A stretch of 64,000 bases of DNA from Bombella favorum (GTDB lineage: Bacteria; Pseudomonadota; Alphaproteobacteria; Acetobacterales; Acetobacteraceae): assembly GCF_014048475.1 (NCBI RefSeq), contig NZ_NWUS01000002.1, positions 1 through 64,000 of the forward strand, written 5' to 3'. Shown here piece by piece: positions 1 to 9,147 of the stretch. Under the pieces are notes generated by a model, which did no database searches, was not told the DNA's origin, and worked only from the letters and a program-made list of their open reading frames with translations. Positions within the stretch are counted from its first letter, which is position 1, and every line of letters begins with the position of its first letter. A program made the translations under genes and the position numbers.

Positions 1-3000
1 AGAGCTCGTCCGAAACACGCCCCATCACCTCACCGACGATCTGCGTGCCGAGCTGGCTGGCCTGTATCTGATTCTGGAGTTTCTGCGCATCAAACCTGTT
101 CGTCAGCGCACCATTGGCATGGTCCACATCGCGACTGTATGCCCCCGTGACACGCCCCGCATTGACCGTGATGGTGTCACTGATAGCGGACTGGCTTTCA
201 CTGCTCTCATCATGCGAACGCCCACCACCAAGAAGACCCGCAGAGTTCGCCGCCATCCCCTTGCCGATACCTACAAGCGTCTGCGACAGAGAACCGGTGA
301 TCATGCCGCTCCCGGCACCCGCTTGGAAGCCCACACTCCGGCTCTTCCATGCAGAACTGTTCTCAAGGCTGTGGGCTTCCAGACTGCCCGTATTGAAGTG
401 GTTCTTCTCCCGGGACGCCGTGCTGGAGATCACCCCTGCTGTCAGGTTCGTATTGCCCGCAACGTCAATACCAATGCCCTGATCACCCGCATACAGGCCG
501 GAAAGCACCTTCCCCGTCGACGCAAAATGATCCGTTGTCTTCTGGTTCTGATAGCTCGCAGAGACACTGCCTGTGGATGCACCATAAAGCGGTATCTTCA
601 CCCCAGCCGTCGCCTGCATGAAAGTACTGCGATAATCTGACGTGTTCTGCGGGCTGGTGATCTCAAGCTCCGCCGCCTTTACATCAATCCGGTGCGCATT
701 GACCTCCGCCCCCTTCAACGTAGTCTTGCCGCCAGACGTCAGGCTGACGCTATTGGTCGCATTCAGGACCGTATCAGCCGCTGTCGCCTGATGGCTCTCC
801 ATGTTCGTCCGCTGCATCTGCCCGGAGGCAGACAGGCTGATACCAGCCCCGCTCGTGCCCACACTCGCTTCAACACCAACCGAAAGACCCTTCTGCGTGG
901 TGTGGCTCAGGGCACTCTGACGGTTCCAGCCCGCTTCAAGATCAATATTGTTCTTTGCATCAAGACTGATGTCCTTCGCAGCCAGCTGAGCCGCAATGGC
1001 ACTGATCGACCCGTCATCCGCCAGCCCCGGACGATCACCACGGGCCACGATGGAAAGCCGGTTGCCCGCTGCGGCTGTGCCGCCCAGAACCGTGCTCTGC
1101 TCCTGTTCGGAGTGGCTTTTGGTCTTCGACATGTCAAACGAGACCGACACACCGACAAGAGACCCACCACCACCATTGCTGCTGCCGTCACTTCCCCCAC
1201 TACTGGAATCCTGCGTACTGCTGGGCAGACTGAACAATTGCGAGAAACCAGTATCAACGGCTGTACTCAGCCCCGTACCCAGCTGATAGGCCCCCTGCAT
1301 GGCATTGAAGGTCCGCAACACGGTGCTGCCCTTGCCCTTGGCCTGGCTCGCCGCAAGAGCAGACTGCACCACGCTCCCAAGCACGGAATCCCCGGTAAGA
1401 CCACCGCTCACACCGTAATAGCTGGACATGCTGTCCTGCGTCTGTTTCAGGCTCTGTGCCACCGCCCTGAACACAACCGAGGCCGCATCAATACCTATAT
1501 CATGTCCGGCACTCAGGCTGGACCCGGTAATCGTGGCCGCACTCCCAGCCTTCAGGGTCAGGTCTCCCTTGCTGGCACTCACCGTGCTGGAAGTCCAGTT
1601 CGTCCCATCCCCTGTGTCAGTCTCACGGGACTTGCCATACCCAACCGAGGTCCGGCTCCCTATGTGGAATGACAGGCCACTTTTCTTCTTCTGGTAATAA
1701 GAATTCGTCGTATCTTTCAGGGCATCAATGCTCAGGGAGCCACCAGACGTCAGCGTCACATCCTGCCCGCCACTGACAGTGCCTTTCACGGACAGATCAC
1801 CGCCAGCACTCATCCGGATGTTGTCATTTGCACCGACAAGACTGCCTATTTCGGTCGTGCTGTCGTTGCTGGTGGTAATGGTCTTTTTCTTCAGGAACCC
1901 CTTCTTGACGACCCTGCTGTAACTGTGATCCTCATCCGTCATGGCCTTCAGGGCCAGATTTCCCTTGGCCTGAAGGAAAGCGTCCTTTCCTGCCATGACG
2001 CCAGACCCGGCAAGATTTATGTCACCTCCCAGAGCCGCCAGAGTGACCGTTCCATCACCCATGACGCTGGACCCGATGTTACGGACAAAGCTGCCCGTCT
2101 GTGTGAAGTGACGCCTGGACACTCCACCCGCCCCATGTGTCGAGAGGGCGTCAAGATTGATGTTCTGTCCGGCCACAAGGGTGGCGTCCCCACCAGCCTT
2201 GAGCGAAGCCCCCTTGAAGAGGATGTCCTTCGCAGCACTCAGCCGGGCATTGCCACTGGCCGTGATCGTACCCTGCTGGCCTAGTGTCTGCTGCGTCCCT
2301 CCGACAATCTGGTCTGTTCTCAGCTGGCTGTCATTCACGACAGACCCTGCAAGGCTGGCAAGGGTCACATCGCCACCCGAAATGCTCCCGCCATCATTCA
2401 CGAGATCACCCTGAGTGGCCACGAGATTCAGGGCCTTGCCGGATGCCATCGTTCCGCTGTTGCTTATGCTGCCCCCCTGAAGAGACAGGTCATTCCCTGC
2501 GGAAATGACGCCGCCATTGGCCAGCCTCACCTTGCCGGGAGCCAGATAAAGCTTCGGCACCAAAACCGTCTGTCCATTCACCGAGACGGGAACATACCAG
2601 ACGATGTTGTCCGTCAGCCTGGACTGCTCATCCGACGTCAGGGCCTGCCCGAAGGTCAGCCCCAGCTGCTCAGACTGCCGGGACGCATTGTCCAGCAGTG
2701 TCTGCATCTGCTCATTAGCTGCCTGATAGCTTCCACCCAGGAAGGTCTGGCCCGTGGCAGAGACAATCTGCTGCTGCACATACTGCGTATCGAACCCGCT
2801 ATCCCCCAGGAAACGGTAATCTCCCATGGAATGGCCCAGCCGCCCCAGCAGATAGTCCGACCCGTAAAGCCCCGCAAACGTCGCATAACGTGGGTTGGTC
2901 TCCAGCAGATAATGCACCGAAGGCGACGGGTTGGGCACTAAGAGCGTCCCACCACCCGGGATGGACGCTATGACCGCCTGCAGGCTGGCCGCAGGCACAT

Positions 3001-6000
3001 GAAGCACGGCTCGGCCCGACAGCTCCCCCGAGACAGCCCCTGATGTGAACGCTGCTCCTCCAGGCACCATAGATGGCGTAGACGGGCTCGCAAACTGTCC
3101 TGTCTTCTCTGTAGAAGCAGAGACGTTACCCGATAACACTCCATTCGTTATCATGAGCGATGTGGACGAGCCAGAGAGCTGTCCTGTTTCATTCCTCTGA
3201 TGCACAGATGCTGCTGACAAGGAACCTTCTTTGCCCGTCGGGACGAAAACACCGCTCATCAATGTCGAGTTGGACGAAGAGTGATCTGTTGGTTTCCACT
3301 CTGCAGTCGGTATACTGGGGGACGAAACCGCTACCGTAGCCCCGCTAAAACCGGGAAGAGACAAAGACTGTGCCTGCGATGAGGTCACCATTACAGGAGG
3401 CGTCTTATCTGGTTGCAATCCAGACAGGCCACCCGCTCTAGCTCCAGAAGAAACCGCAGCTACAAAAGAATCACCTGCCTGAGACTGTCCGCTCAGCCCT
3501 TCCGGTCGCCTTCCTGAGAAGGCCTCACCCGAATTACCTATAATTTTAGTCTTGCTATTAATATAACCACTGAAATTACCTACAATATTTCTTCCGGCAA
3601 TAATGGTTCCACTTATTCCAGGTAGGTAGAATGTCGCCCATTCATAGGGGGCAGACCTGTGACCTTTTTTGACGTAACCATCTGTATGGCTGAAACTTGG
3701 AAAGTTTGTTGACTCCGTCTTCCAGTCACATCCCATATGATCACTACATTTTAGGAAAAAGACCCGTTTATCGGTATAACCAACATTATCTAACGTACCA
3801 CCTAAAAGGGCTATATCCCTTCCTGCCGCAACGTGACCACCATCATTCACAACTCCACTACTTGTCACGAGATGCAAGTCCCGCCCTGCTGATATAAGTG
3901 GAGTAGCATTATTGGCTACAGTACGTGTTTCATCTTCAAGAACATGCGCTTCCCCACGATGATTCTTCACGCGGGTACTACGCAGGGTCATAGTCAAAAA
4001 CCCTGTACCCTGCTCTCCCTTTTCATTTAAAAAACCAACAGGAATAGGAATATAAGCTTTGACACCTCTATCCGGCTTCTGCCACTCTCCTCTATTCTGA
4101 TTCCAAATAGAGATATCCTTTGTAATTACCTGAGTAACCCCTCCGACAATATCATTCGTCAGTTTATTCGTGGCGATGTTTATATCACCCTCAGAACCCA
4201 CAGCCGTAATCTGGCCTGACTGGTTCAGCAGAGATGCCATGGCCCCACCATTCAGGCCGCTCAGAACCATACTGCCATTCCCCGTAAGAATGGCTCCCTT
4301 GTGATTGGTCAGCGTACCGGGCAGGGTCATGGCCAACCCTGTTGCACCATAAAACAGGCCAGTATTATAAATATCCCTGTCAGAATGAACGGTCAGGGTA
4401 CCGCCATTCGCCATCAGGGCTCCATCATTGCTAATGGAAGCTGCTTGCACTGTTGCATTGCGCCCAGCCAAAACACCAGCCCCAGTTGCAGTGTGATAGT
4501 CGCCCAGAATTGTTATGAAAGCGTCACGACCAGCCTGAAAGAACGCATCAACATCAGGCGTGTATGTCGTCACACTCAGATCCTGCGGCGCAATAAGAGC
4601 TCCGAGCCCATGCAGGCTATTCACTGCAAGACTCAGACTTCCTTTCGTCTGAATCGTACCAACGGACCCAGCAACCACATCAGCGAGCTTCCCTGCCCCT
4701 CCATCAATGCTCAGCACACCTGTTGCAGACTGCTGAAGAATTTTTCCGTCCGCATTGCTCAGGTGCTGCACGACAAGGTGGAGATCACCATTGGCCTGTA
4801 TGGTGCCGCCCTCATTATGGACAACATCCAGACCATTCCCACCGGGCACCGCAACATTTACTCCACCTGAAACCGCATTGATCAGGCCGCCCCGGCCGTT
4901 ATCAAGGCTCGAAGCTGTCAACTGTACACCCTGCTCCCCCTGAACCGTTCCACCCTGATTATTAAACGGCCGGGTCGTAGAAAGCTGTGCTACACTCTGC
5001 TTACTGAGGACTATCCCCTGCTGGCTGTTATCAAAAGACGCTGCGGTAATACTGACATTACCCAGACCCTGTATAAGACCCCCATGATTGCTGCCAACAT
5101 CAGCAAACTGCGCTGTCACAGTCCCGGCATCAGACAGGATACGCCCGGCATTATTCGCAAGGGACTGCCCCTGTATGGTCAGATCACCCCGGGAACTGAT
5201 TTCACCCCTCTGGTTATCAATACCAGCCCCAGACAGGAACTGGCCCCTCTGGCCATACATCTGACCAGCATTATGCACATCCCCTGCAAAGGTACTGTTC
5301 AGCCAGCCGGAAGACGCAATTTTCCCCTGGTTCATCAGGCTCTGCACCTGAATAGTCAGATCACCATCCAGTGCACCCACCGTGCCACCATTGACCAGCT
5401 GCCTCTGGCCAATCAGCCCCATACTCCCCGTTGACAGCAAGGTCCCATGATTCACGATATCGCCTTCCGACTGCACTGTCAGGCGGGCATCCTGCCCCTG
5501 CGCTTCAATCATGCCATGACTATCCAGGCCGTTTCCACCCAGCCCCAGAGCCAGCAAGCCGTTACCGGAAATAATCTGTCCACCAGAAGCAACAGTCAGA
5601 CCAGAAGACTGCAGATTTATACCCTGCCCTCCCATCAGTAGGCCATTCACCGTCAACGGAGTTTCACTTAAAAGTGAAATATGTTTTGATGCCGTTATAA
5701 TCGAACGAGCATCATCCTTCCAATTCAGAAGTCCCAACGCTACAGAACCGATGGCCTGTAGACTTCCACTAGCATTCTCAAGGTCAGTTACCTGCCCATC
5801 TGCAAGCCTTGGACTAAAATTATCTGTAGCATTATTAACTGTCAGATCACCACCAAGAGACAGAATCTTCCCGCTACTGTTGGTCAAACGTGCGGCGATA
5901 ACATTGAGATTCCGGCTTGCCTGCAAAATGCCCTGATCGTTATAAACCTGAGCCCCATGGCGGCCAAGAGACAGATCGCCGCCAGCCTGTATTACCCCGT

Positions 6001-9000
6001 TCTGGTTGGAAAGCAGATCACTCTGCAGCTGTACATCTGCTTCGGCAGCAATCTGTCCACTCCTGTTATCAACCTGCCCTGCCTGAAGAATCAGCCTGCC
6101 CCCTGTTGCCTGAATGGCACCAGATTCATTCACAACCCTCGCAACGGAAAGATGCGCATCACCACCACCGATCACGAACAGGCCATTGCTATTATCCAGC
6201 TGCTCGGCAATCTGCTCTACCAGTCCTCCTGCACCGTAAATCGTGCTTGAATTCACCACATCCTGCACATTCTTCAGAGCAATAATTCCTGCCGACAGCA
6301 GCGTCCCTCCGTTATTCAGAGATGCAGCCGACAGAGCCAGCTGTCCGGCAGGATTTCTTTCTTCTATGACCCCCTGATTCCTGATCGACCCCTGGGTCGC
6401 TGTCAGGGCTATATCACCTTGATTCGACAGAATATGACCCTGCACTCCATTCTGGATGGACGCAGCCCCCACAGTCAGCCCCGTGCCACTACCCAGCAGA
6501 CCATTATTCTCCAGCCCGTCTGACACAGACAGGGACATCACTTTCTGAGCCACTAGCCGAGACACCGCATCAGAGCTGTACTGGCCAAGAGCCCCCTGAA
6601 GATCACCAGCAGACTCTATGTTCCCGGACTCATTCCGCACAATATTGGCATTCAGGATCAGGTCGCCCTGACTGTTCAGAACGATACCTTTAGTATTGTA
6701 GAACTCTCCCACACTATTGAAGGTCATTCCCTTCACAGCTTGTAGGGTTCCACCCTGATTTGCCACCCTACCTGCAGTGACAGTCAGATCATCTGTCGAT
6801 GTGACCGTTCCGGCATTCACCAGAACAGGCGCTACAATATTCAGATATGCACCCGAACCCTGTCCCGGCAGATGCTGCGTCTGTATCGTCCCTGTATTCC
6901 GTAAACCACCCTGCCCTGTGACCCTAATCTCCAAAGGAGCACCCAGTCCAACGAGTATAGCCTGTGCTTCATTTTCCAAAGATGCAGCCTGTATATGCGC
7001 ACCTGCACCACCTCCCATCAGGCCAGCATTGCGTATATCTCCCCAAGCCTGAACATTAAGGTATTCCCGACTGCTCAGTACTGACGCGCCACTGGAAGCA
7101 TAGCTGCCTATCTGGGCCGTCAGCTGCCCTTGGGCCTGTGCCAGACCCCCTTCATTATGGAAATCCCCTACCGTCAGGCTAACATCGCCCTTGCTGCTCA
7201 GAAGGCTGCCCCCCTGATTGGACAGCTTCCCCGCCGTTAAGGTTAGATTATCCGAGGACTGGATCAGGCCATTCTGATTGGAAATATCCCCGCCATGAAG
7301 CTTCAAATCCAACAAGCCAGAAGCCGCAATCAGCTTGCCACCATCATTGGTGAAGCCAGCCCCATCGAGAGAGACCGCACCCTGCTGGGCCCCCATCTCC
7401 CCGCTATTCGACAGATGCCCTGTGCTGGTCAAGGTCAGACCCGACAAACCAATCAGTGACCCGCCATTCTGAAGACCACCATCACCCAGCTGCGCCGTAA
7501 CAGTCTGCCCCTGAAGCTGAGCCTTGGGCCCGCTACTCAGCTGAGCCGCATTCAGACTCAAATTGCCAAAAGACGCCAGAACACCTTCATTCTGCAGGAC
7601 ACCCGGAGAGGTCAGATGCAGATCATGCCCCGCTACAAGACTGGAGCCCTCACTGGAAGCATAGCTGCCTATCTGGGCCGTCAGCTGCCCTTGGGCCTGT
7701 GCCAGACCCCCTTCATTATGGAAATCCCCTACCGTCAGGCTAACATCGCCCTTGCTGCTCAGAAGGCTGCCCCCCTGATTGGACAGCTTCCCCGCCGTTA
7801 AGGTTAGATTATCCGAGGACTGGATCAGGCCATTCTGATTGGAAATATCCCCGCCATGAAGCTTCAAATCCAACAAGCCAGAAGCCGCAATCAGCTTGCC
7901 ACCATCATTGGTGAAGCCAGCCCCATCGAGAGAGACCGCACCCTGCTGGGCCCCCATCTCCCCGCTATTCGACAGATGGCCCTGTGAATGAACCGTAAGA
8001 GGACCAACATTAGTTACGGCATGGCCAGTATTCTCAATGGAACCATCTGCCGACAACTGCACCGTACCGCCGTAAGCATACATGGTACCCGCATTCGTAA
8101 TCGCCTTCCCAGATGCAACATCCAAGGCTTGCCCTGATTCCAATGAGCCTTGCTTACCTGTTCGTATATCTCCGTCAGCTCTTACATTCACCTGCCCCTG
8201 CGCAAGCATATGGCCATTCAGGACAAGATCACCTCGACTATCCAGATGCATGTCGCCAGCATTAGCCGCCATAGCGCCATCTACACGAACACCCGCCCCG
8301 GATTCATTAACAATCAGATAAATACTGTTGGCGTACAGCCCACCCATGGCAGCTGTATCCAATGCCAATTCAGGCTTTTTGCTTTTATCATCCGCTAGTG
8401 GTGTAGCTTCATTCGTTCCATAAACGATATGATTTCTACCCAGAACAAGATTGGCCTTCTGCGCACTGACGGGTCCTTCAATCTTGACGGAGCGTGACAG
8501 AATATCCAGCACAGGTACAGTTGCAAAATCTGCACCCCGCTGGCCAAACTGGACCGTCCCACCACTGACGGAAAAAGCCTGAACACCACCCTGTGCATTC
8601 AACTCAGGATGCCCAGTCGTCAGAGTAACACGGGATGTATTGATGAAACCGCATCCATTACAGGTCAAACCGTTTGGATTGGCAATAATGACAGCGGCCT
8701 GTTTTCCAGCAACCTCGGTATAACCCAAAATACGGCTGGGTAGTGGGCCTGTTACTTCATTCAGAATCGTTTCTGCAGCCCGACCATGCAAATTAGTGTT
8801 GCCTAATATAGCACCACCAATCTTTGTCTGCGCGTTATGTGTTGCGTTGTTTAGGATAATTCCACGTTCCGAAACATTGTAGTTTCGAAACATATTATGA
8901 GACACCCCCGCCCTATTCGGCGACACAATATTGATCTGGTCTATACCATTCTGAGTTTTGTCCAACTCAGGACGCAAACCATGAACAGAATTATCAACCA

Positions 9001-9130
9001 CAATCTGCGGAGGAGCTTGCTGTGCTACGGCCTGTGTAACAGTAGATGCCATTAACAGAACCACAGCGCAGAACAAATTAACTGCTTTCTGCACGACTGA
9101 AAAAGCTGTCTGGCGATTATGATGCATCAT
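1..9130 (-). CDS. TpsA/FhaB/CdiA-like filamentous hemagglutinin exoprotein, C-terminus outside window
   Basis: Very large secreted adhesin or contact-dependent toxin carrier of the two-partner secretion (TpsA) family, expected to be exported by the TpsB protein encoded immediately upstream. The frame is open from the ATG at 9130 to the left edge (3,043 codons) with no stop, so the C-terminus is missing. Residues 1-41 form a signal peptide ending TQAVA/QQ. The TPS secretion domain follows, with the diagnostic NPNGLTCNGCGF motif near residue 147. Residues about 280-2000 are degenerate filamentous-hemagglutinin beta-helix repeats (short units with SNxG and LxAxxLxNxGG patterns). Near residue 2070 a YLLETNPRYA...GSDYLLGRLG block matches the region between the two repeat zones of CdiA proteins. 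A second hemagglutinin-repeat zone continues to the edge, where SRDVDHANGAL and FDAQKLQNQ resemble the stretch just before CdiA pretoxin domains. The start at 9130 has GGAA six bases upstream; in-frame ATGs at 9142 and 9127 are alternatives. A perfect internal repeat lies at 7090-7417 and 7651-7978. Toxin identity cannot be judged here. Confidence 0.93.
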   Translation of the reverse strand, partial: MMHHNRQTAFSVVQKAVNLFCAVVLLMASTVTQAVAQQAPPQIVVDNSVHGLRPELDKTQNGIDQINIVSPNRAGVSHNMFRNYNVSERGIILNNATHNAQTKIGGAILGNTNLHGRAAETILNEVTGPLPSRILGYTEVAGKQAAVIIANPNGLTCNGCGFINTSRVTLTTGHPELNAQGGVQAFSVSGGTVQFGQRGADFATVPVLDILSRSVKIEGPVSAQKANLVLGRNHIVYGTNEATPLADDKSKKPELALDTAAMGGLYANSIYLIVNESGAGVRVDGAMAANAGDMHLDSRGDLVLNGHMLAQGQVNVRADGDIRTGKQGSLESGQALDVASGKAITNAGTMYAYGGTVQLSADGSIENTGHAVTNVGPLTVHSQGHLSNSGEMGAQQGAVSLDGAGFTNDGGKLIAASGLLDLKLHGGDISNQNGLIQSSDNLTLTAGKLSNQGGSLLSSKGDVSLTVGDFHNEGGLAQAQGQLTAQIGSYASSEGSSLVAGHDLHLTSPGVLQNEGVLASFGNLSLNAAQLSSGPKAQLQGQTVTAQLGDGGLQNGGSLIGLSGLTLTSTGHLSNSGEMGAQQGAVSLDGAGFTNDGGKLIAASGLLDLKLHGGDISNQNGLIQSSDNLTLTAGKLSNQGGSLLSSKGDVSLTVGDFHNEGGLAQAQGQLTAQIGSYASSGASVLSSREYLNVQAWGDIRNAGLMGGGAGAHIQAASLENEAQAILVGLGAPLEIRVTGQGGLRNTGTIQTQHLPGQGSGAYLNIVAPVLVNAGTVTSTDDLTVTAGRVANQGGTLQAVKGMTFNSVGEFYNTKGIVLNSQGDLILNANIVRNESGNIESAGDLQGALGQYSSDAVSRLVAQKVMSLSVSDGLENNGLLGSGTGLTVGAASIQNGVQGHILSNQGDIALTATQGSIRNQGVIEERNPAGQLALSAASLNNGGTLLSAGIIALKNVQDVVNSSTIYGAGGLVEQIAEQLDNSNGLFVIGGGDAHLSVARVVNESGAIQATGGRLILQAGQVDNRSGQIAAEADVQLQSDLLSNQNGVIQAGGDLSLGRHGAQVYNDQGILQASRNLNVIAARLTNSSGKILSLGGDLTVNNATDNFSPRLADGQVTDLENASGSLQAIGSVALGLLNWKDDARSIITASKHISLLSETPLTVNGLLMGGQGINLQSSGLTVASGGQIISGNGLLALGLGGNGLDSHGMIEAQGQDARLTVQSEGDIVNHGTLLSTGSMGLIGQRQLVNGGTVGALDGDLTIQVQSLMNQGKIASSGWLNSTFAGDVHNAGQMYGQRGQFLSGAGIDNQRGEISSRGDLTIQGQSLANNAGRILSDAGTVTAQFADVGSNHGGLIQGLGNVSITAASFDNSQQGIVLSKQSVAQLSTTRPFNNQGGTVQGEQGVQLTASSLDNGRGGLINAVSGGVNVAVPGGNGLDVVHNEGGTIQANGDLHLVVQHLSNADGKILQQSATGVLSIDGGAGKLADVVAGSVGTIQTKGSLSLAVNSLHGLGALIAPQDLSVTTYTPDVDAFFQAGRDAFITILGDYHTATGAGVLAGRNATVQAASISNDGALMANGGTLTVHSDRDIYNTGLFYGATGLAMTLPGTLTNHKGAILTGNGSMVLSGLNGGAMASLLNQSGQITAVGSEGDINIATNKLTNDIVGGVTQVITKDISIWNQNRGEWQKPDRGVKAYIPIPVGFLNEKGEQGTGFLTMTLRSTRVKNHRGEAHVLEDETRTVANNATPLISAGRDLHLVTSSGVVNDGGHVAAGRDIALLGGTLDNVGYTDKRVFFLKCSDHMGCDWKTESTNFPSFSHTDGYVKKGHRSAPYEWATFYLPGISGTIIAGRNIVGNFSGYINSKTKIIGNSGEAFSGRRPEGLSGQSQAGDSFVAAVSSGARAGGLSGLQPDKTPPVMVTSSQAQSLSLPGFSGATVAVSSPSIPTAEWKPTDHSSSNSTLMSGVFVPTGKEGSLSAASVHQRNETGQLSGSSTSLMITNGVLSGNVSASTEKTGQFASPSTPSMVPGGAAFTSGAVSGELSGRAVLHVPAASLQAVIASIPGGGTLLVPNPSPSVHYLLETNPRYATFAGLYGSDYLLGRLGHSMGDYRFLGDSGFDTQYVQQQIVSATGQTFLGGSYQAANEQMQTLLDNASRQSEQLGLTFGQALTSDEQSRLTDNIVWYVPVSVNGQTVLVPKLYLAPGKVRLANGGVISAGNDLSLQGGSISNSGTMASGKALNLVATQGDLVNDGGSISGGDVTLASLAGSVVNDSQLRTDQIVGGTQQTLGQQGTITASGNARLSAAKDILFKGASLKAGGDATLVAGQNINLDALSTHGAGGVSRRHFTQTGSFVRNIGSSVMGDGTVTLAALGGDINLAGSGVMAGKDAFLQAKGNLALKAMTDEDHSYSRVVKKGFLKKKTITTSNDSTTEIGSLVGANDNIRMSAGGDLSVKGTVSGGQDVTLTSGGSLSIDALKDTTNSYYQKKKSGLSFHIGSRTSVGYGKSRETDTGDGTNWTSSTVSASKGDLTLKAGSAATITGSSLSAGHDIGIDAASVVFRAVAQSLKQTQDSMSSYYGVSGGLTGDSVLGSVVQSALAASQAKGKGSTVLRTFNAMQGAYQLGTGLSTAVDTGFSQLFSLPSSTQDSSSGGSDGSSNGGGGSLVGVSVSFDMSKTKSHSEQEQSTVLGGTAAAGNRLSIVARGDRPGLADDGSISAIAAQLAAKDISLDAKNNIDLEAGWNRQSALSHTTQKGLSVGVEASVGTSGAGISLSASGQMQRTNMESHQATAADTVLNATNSVSLTSGGKTTLKGAEVNAHRIDVKAAELEITSPQNTSDYRSTFMQATAGVKIPLYGASTGSVSASYQNQKTTDHFASTGKVLSGLYAGDQGIGIDVAGNTNLTAGVISSTASREKNHFNTGSLEAHSLENSSAWKSRSVGFQAGAGSGMITGSLSQTLVGIGKGMAANSAGLLGGGRSHDESSESQSAISDTITVNAGRVTGAYSRDVDHANGALTNRFDAQKLQNQIQASQLGTQIVGEVMGRVSDEL
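7090..7417 (-). repeat. 328-bp perfect direct repeat inside tpsA, copy 1
   Basis: Bases 7090-7417 are identical by eye to 7651-7978, offset by 561 bp (187 codons), so both copies are read in the same frame. They encode about 109 residues of hemagglutinin repeat. Identity extends through silent codon positions and ends abruptly on both sides. Confidence 0.93.
7651..7978 (-). repeat. 328-bp perfect direct repeat inside tpsA, copy 2
   Basis: Second copy of the repeat at 7090-7417; 233 bp of unique repeat-type coding sequence separates the two. Because the copies are in frame, recombination between them would delete or add 187 codons without breaking the gene. Confidence 0.93.
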
Positions 9131-9147
9131 TGACCGTTCCATGCTGC

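Noticed and set aside
5000-8000. CRISPR-like repeat array
   Set aside because: The repetition is protein-level beta-helix repeat coding with irregular units, not short identical repeats with equal spacers.
114-8598. Many open frames on the plus strand and other minus frames through the first 9 kb (for example 692-1672 plus)
   Set aside because: They lie opposite or out of phase with the single continuous TpsA frame, which carries the family motifs from end to end; the others encode low-complexity arginine- or proline-rich text.
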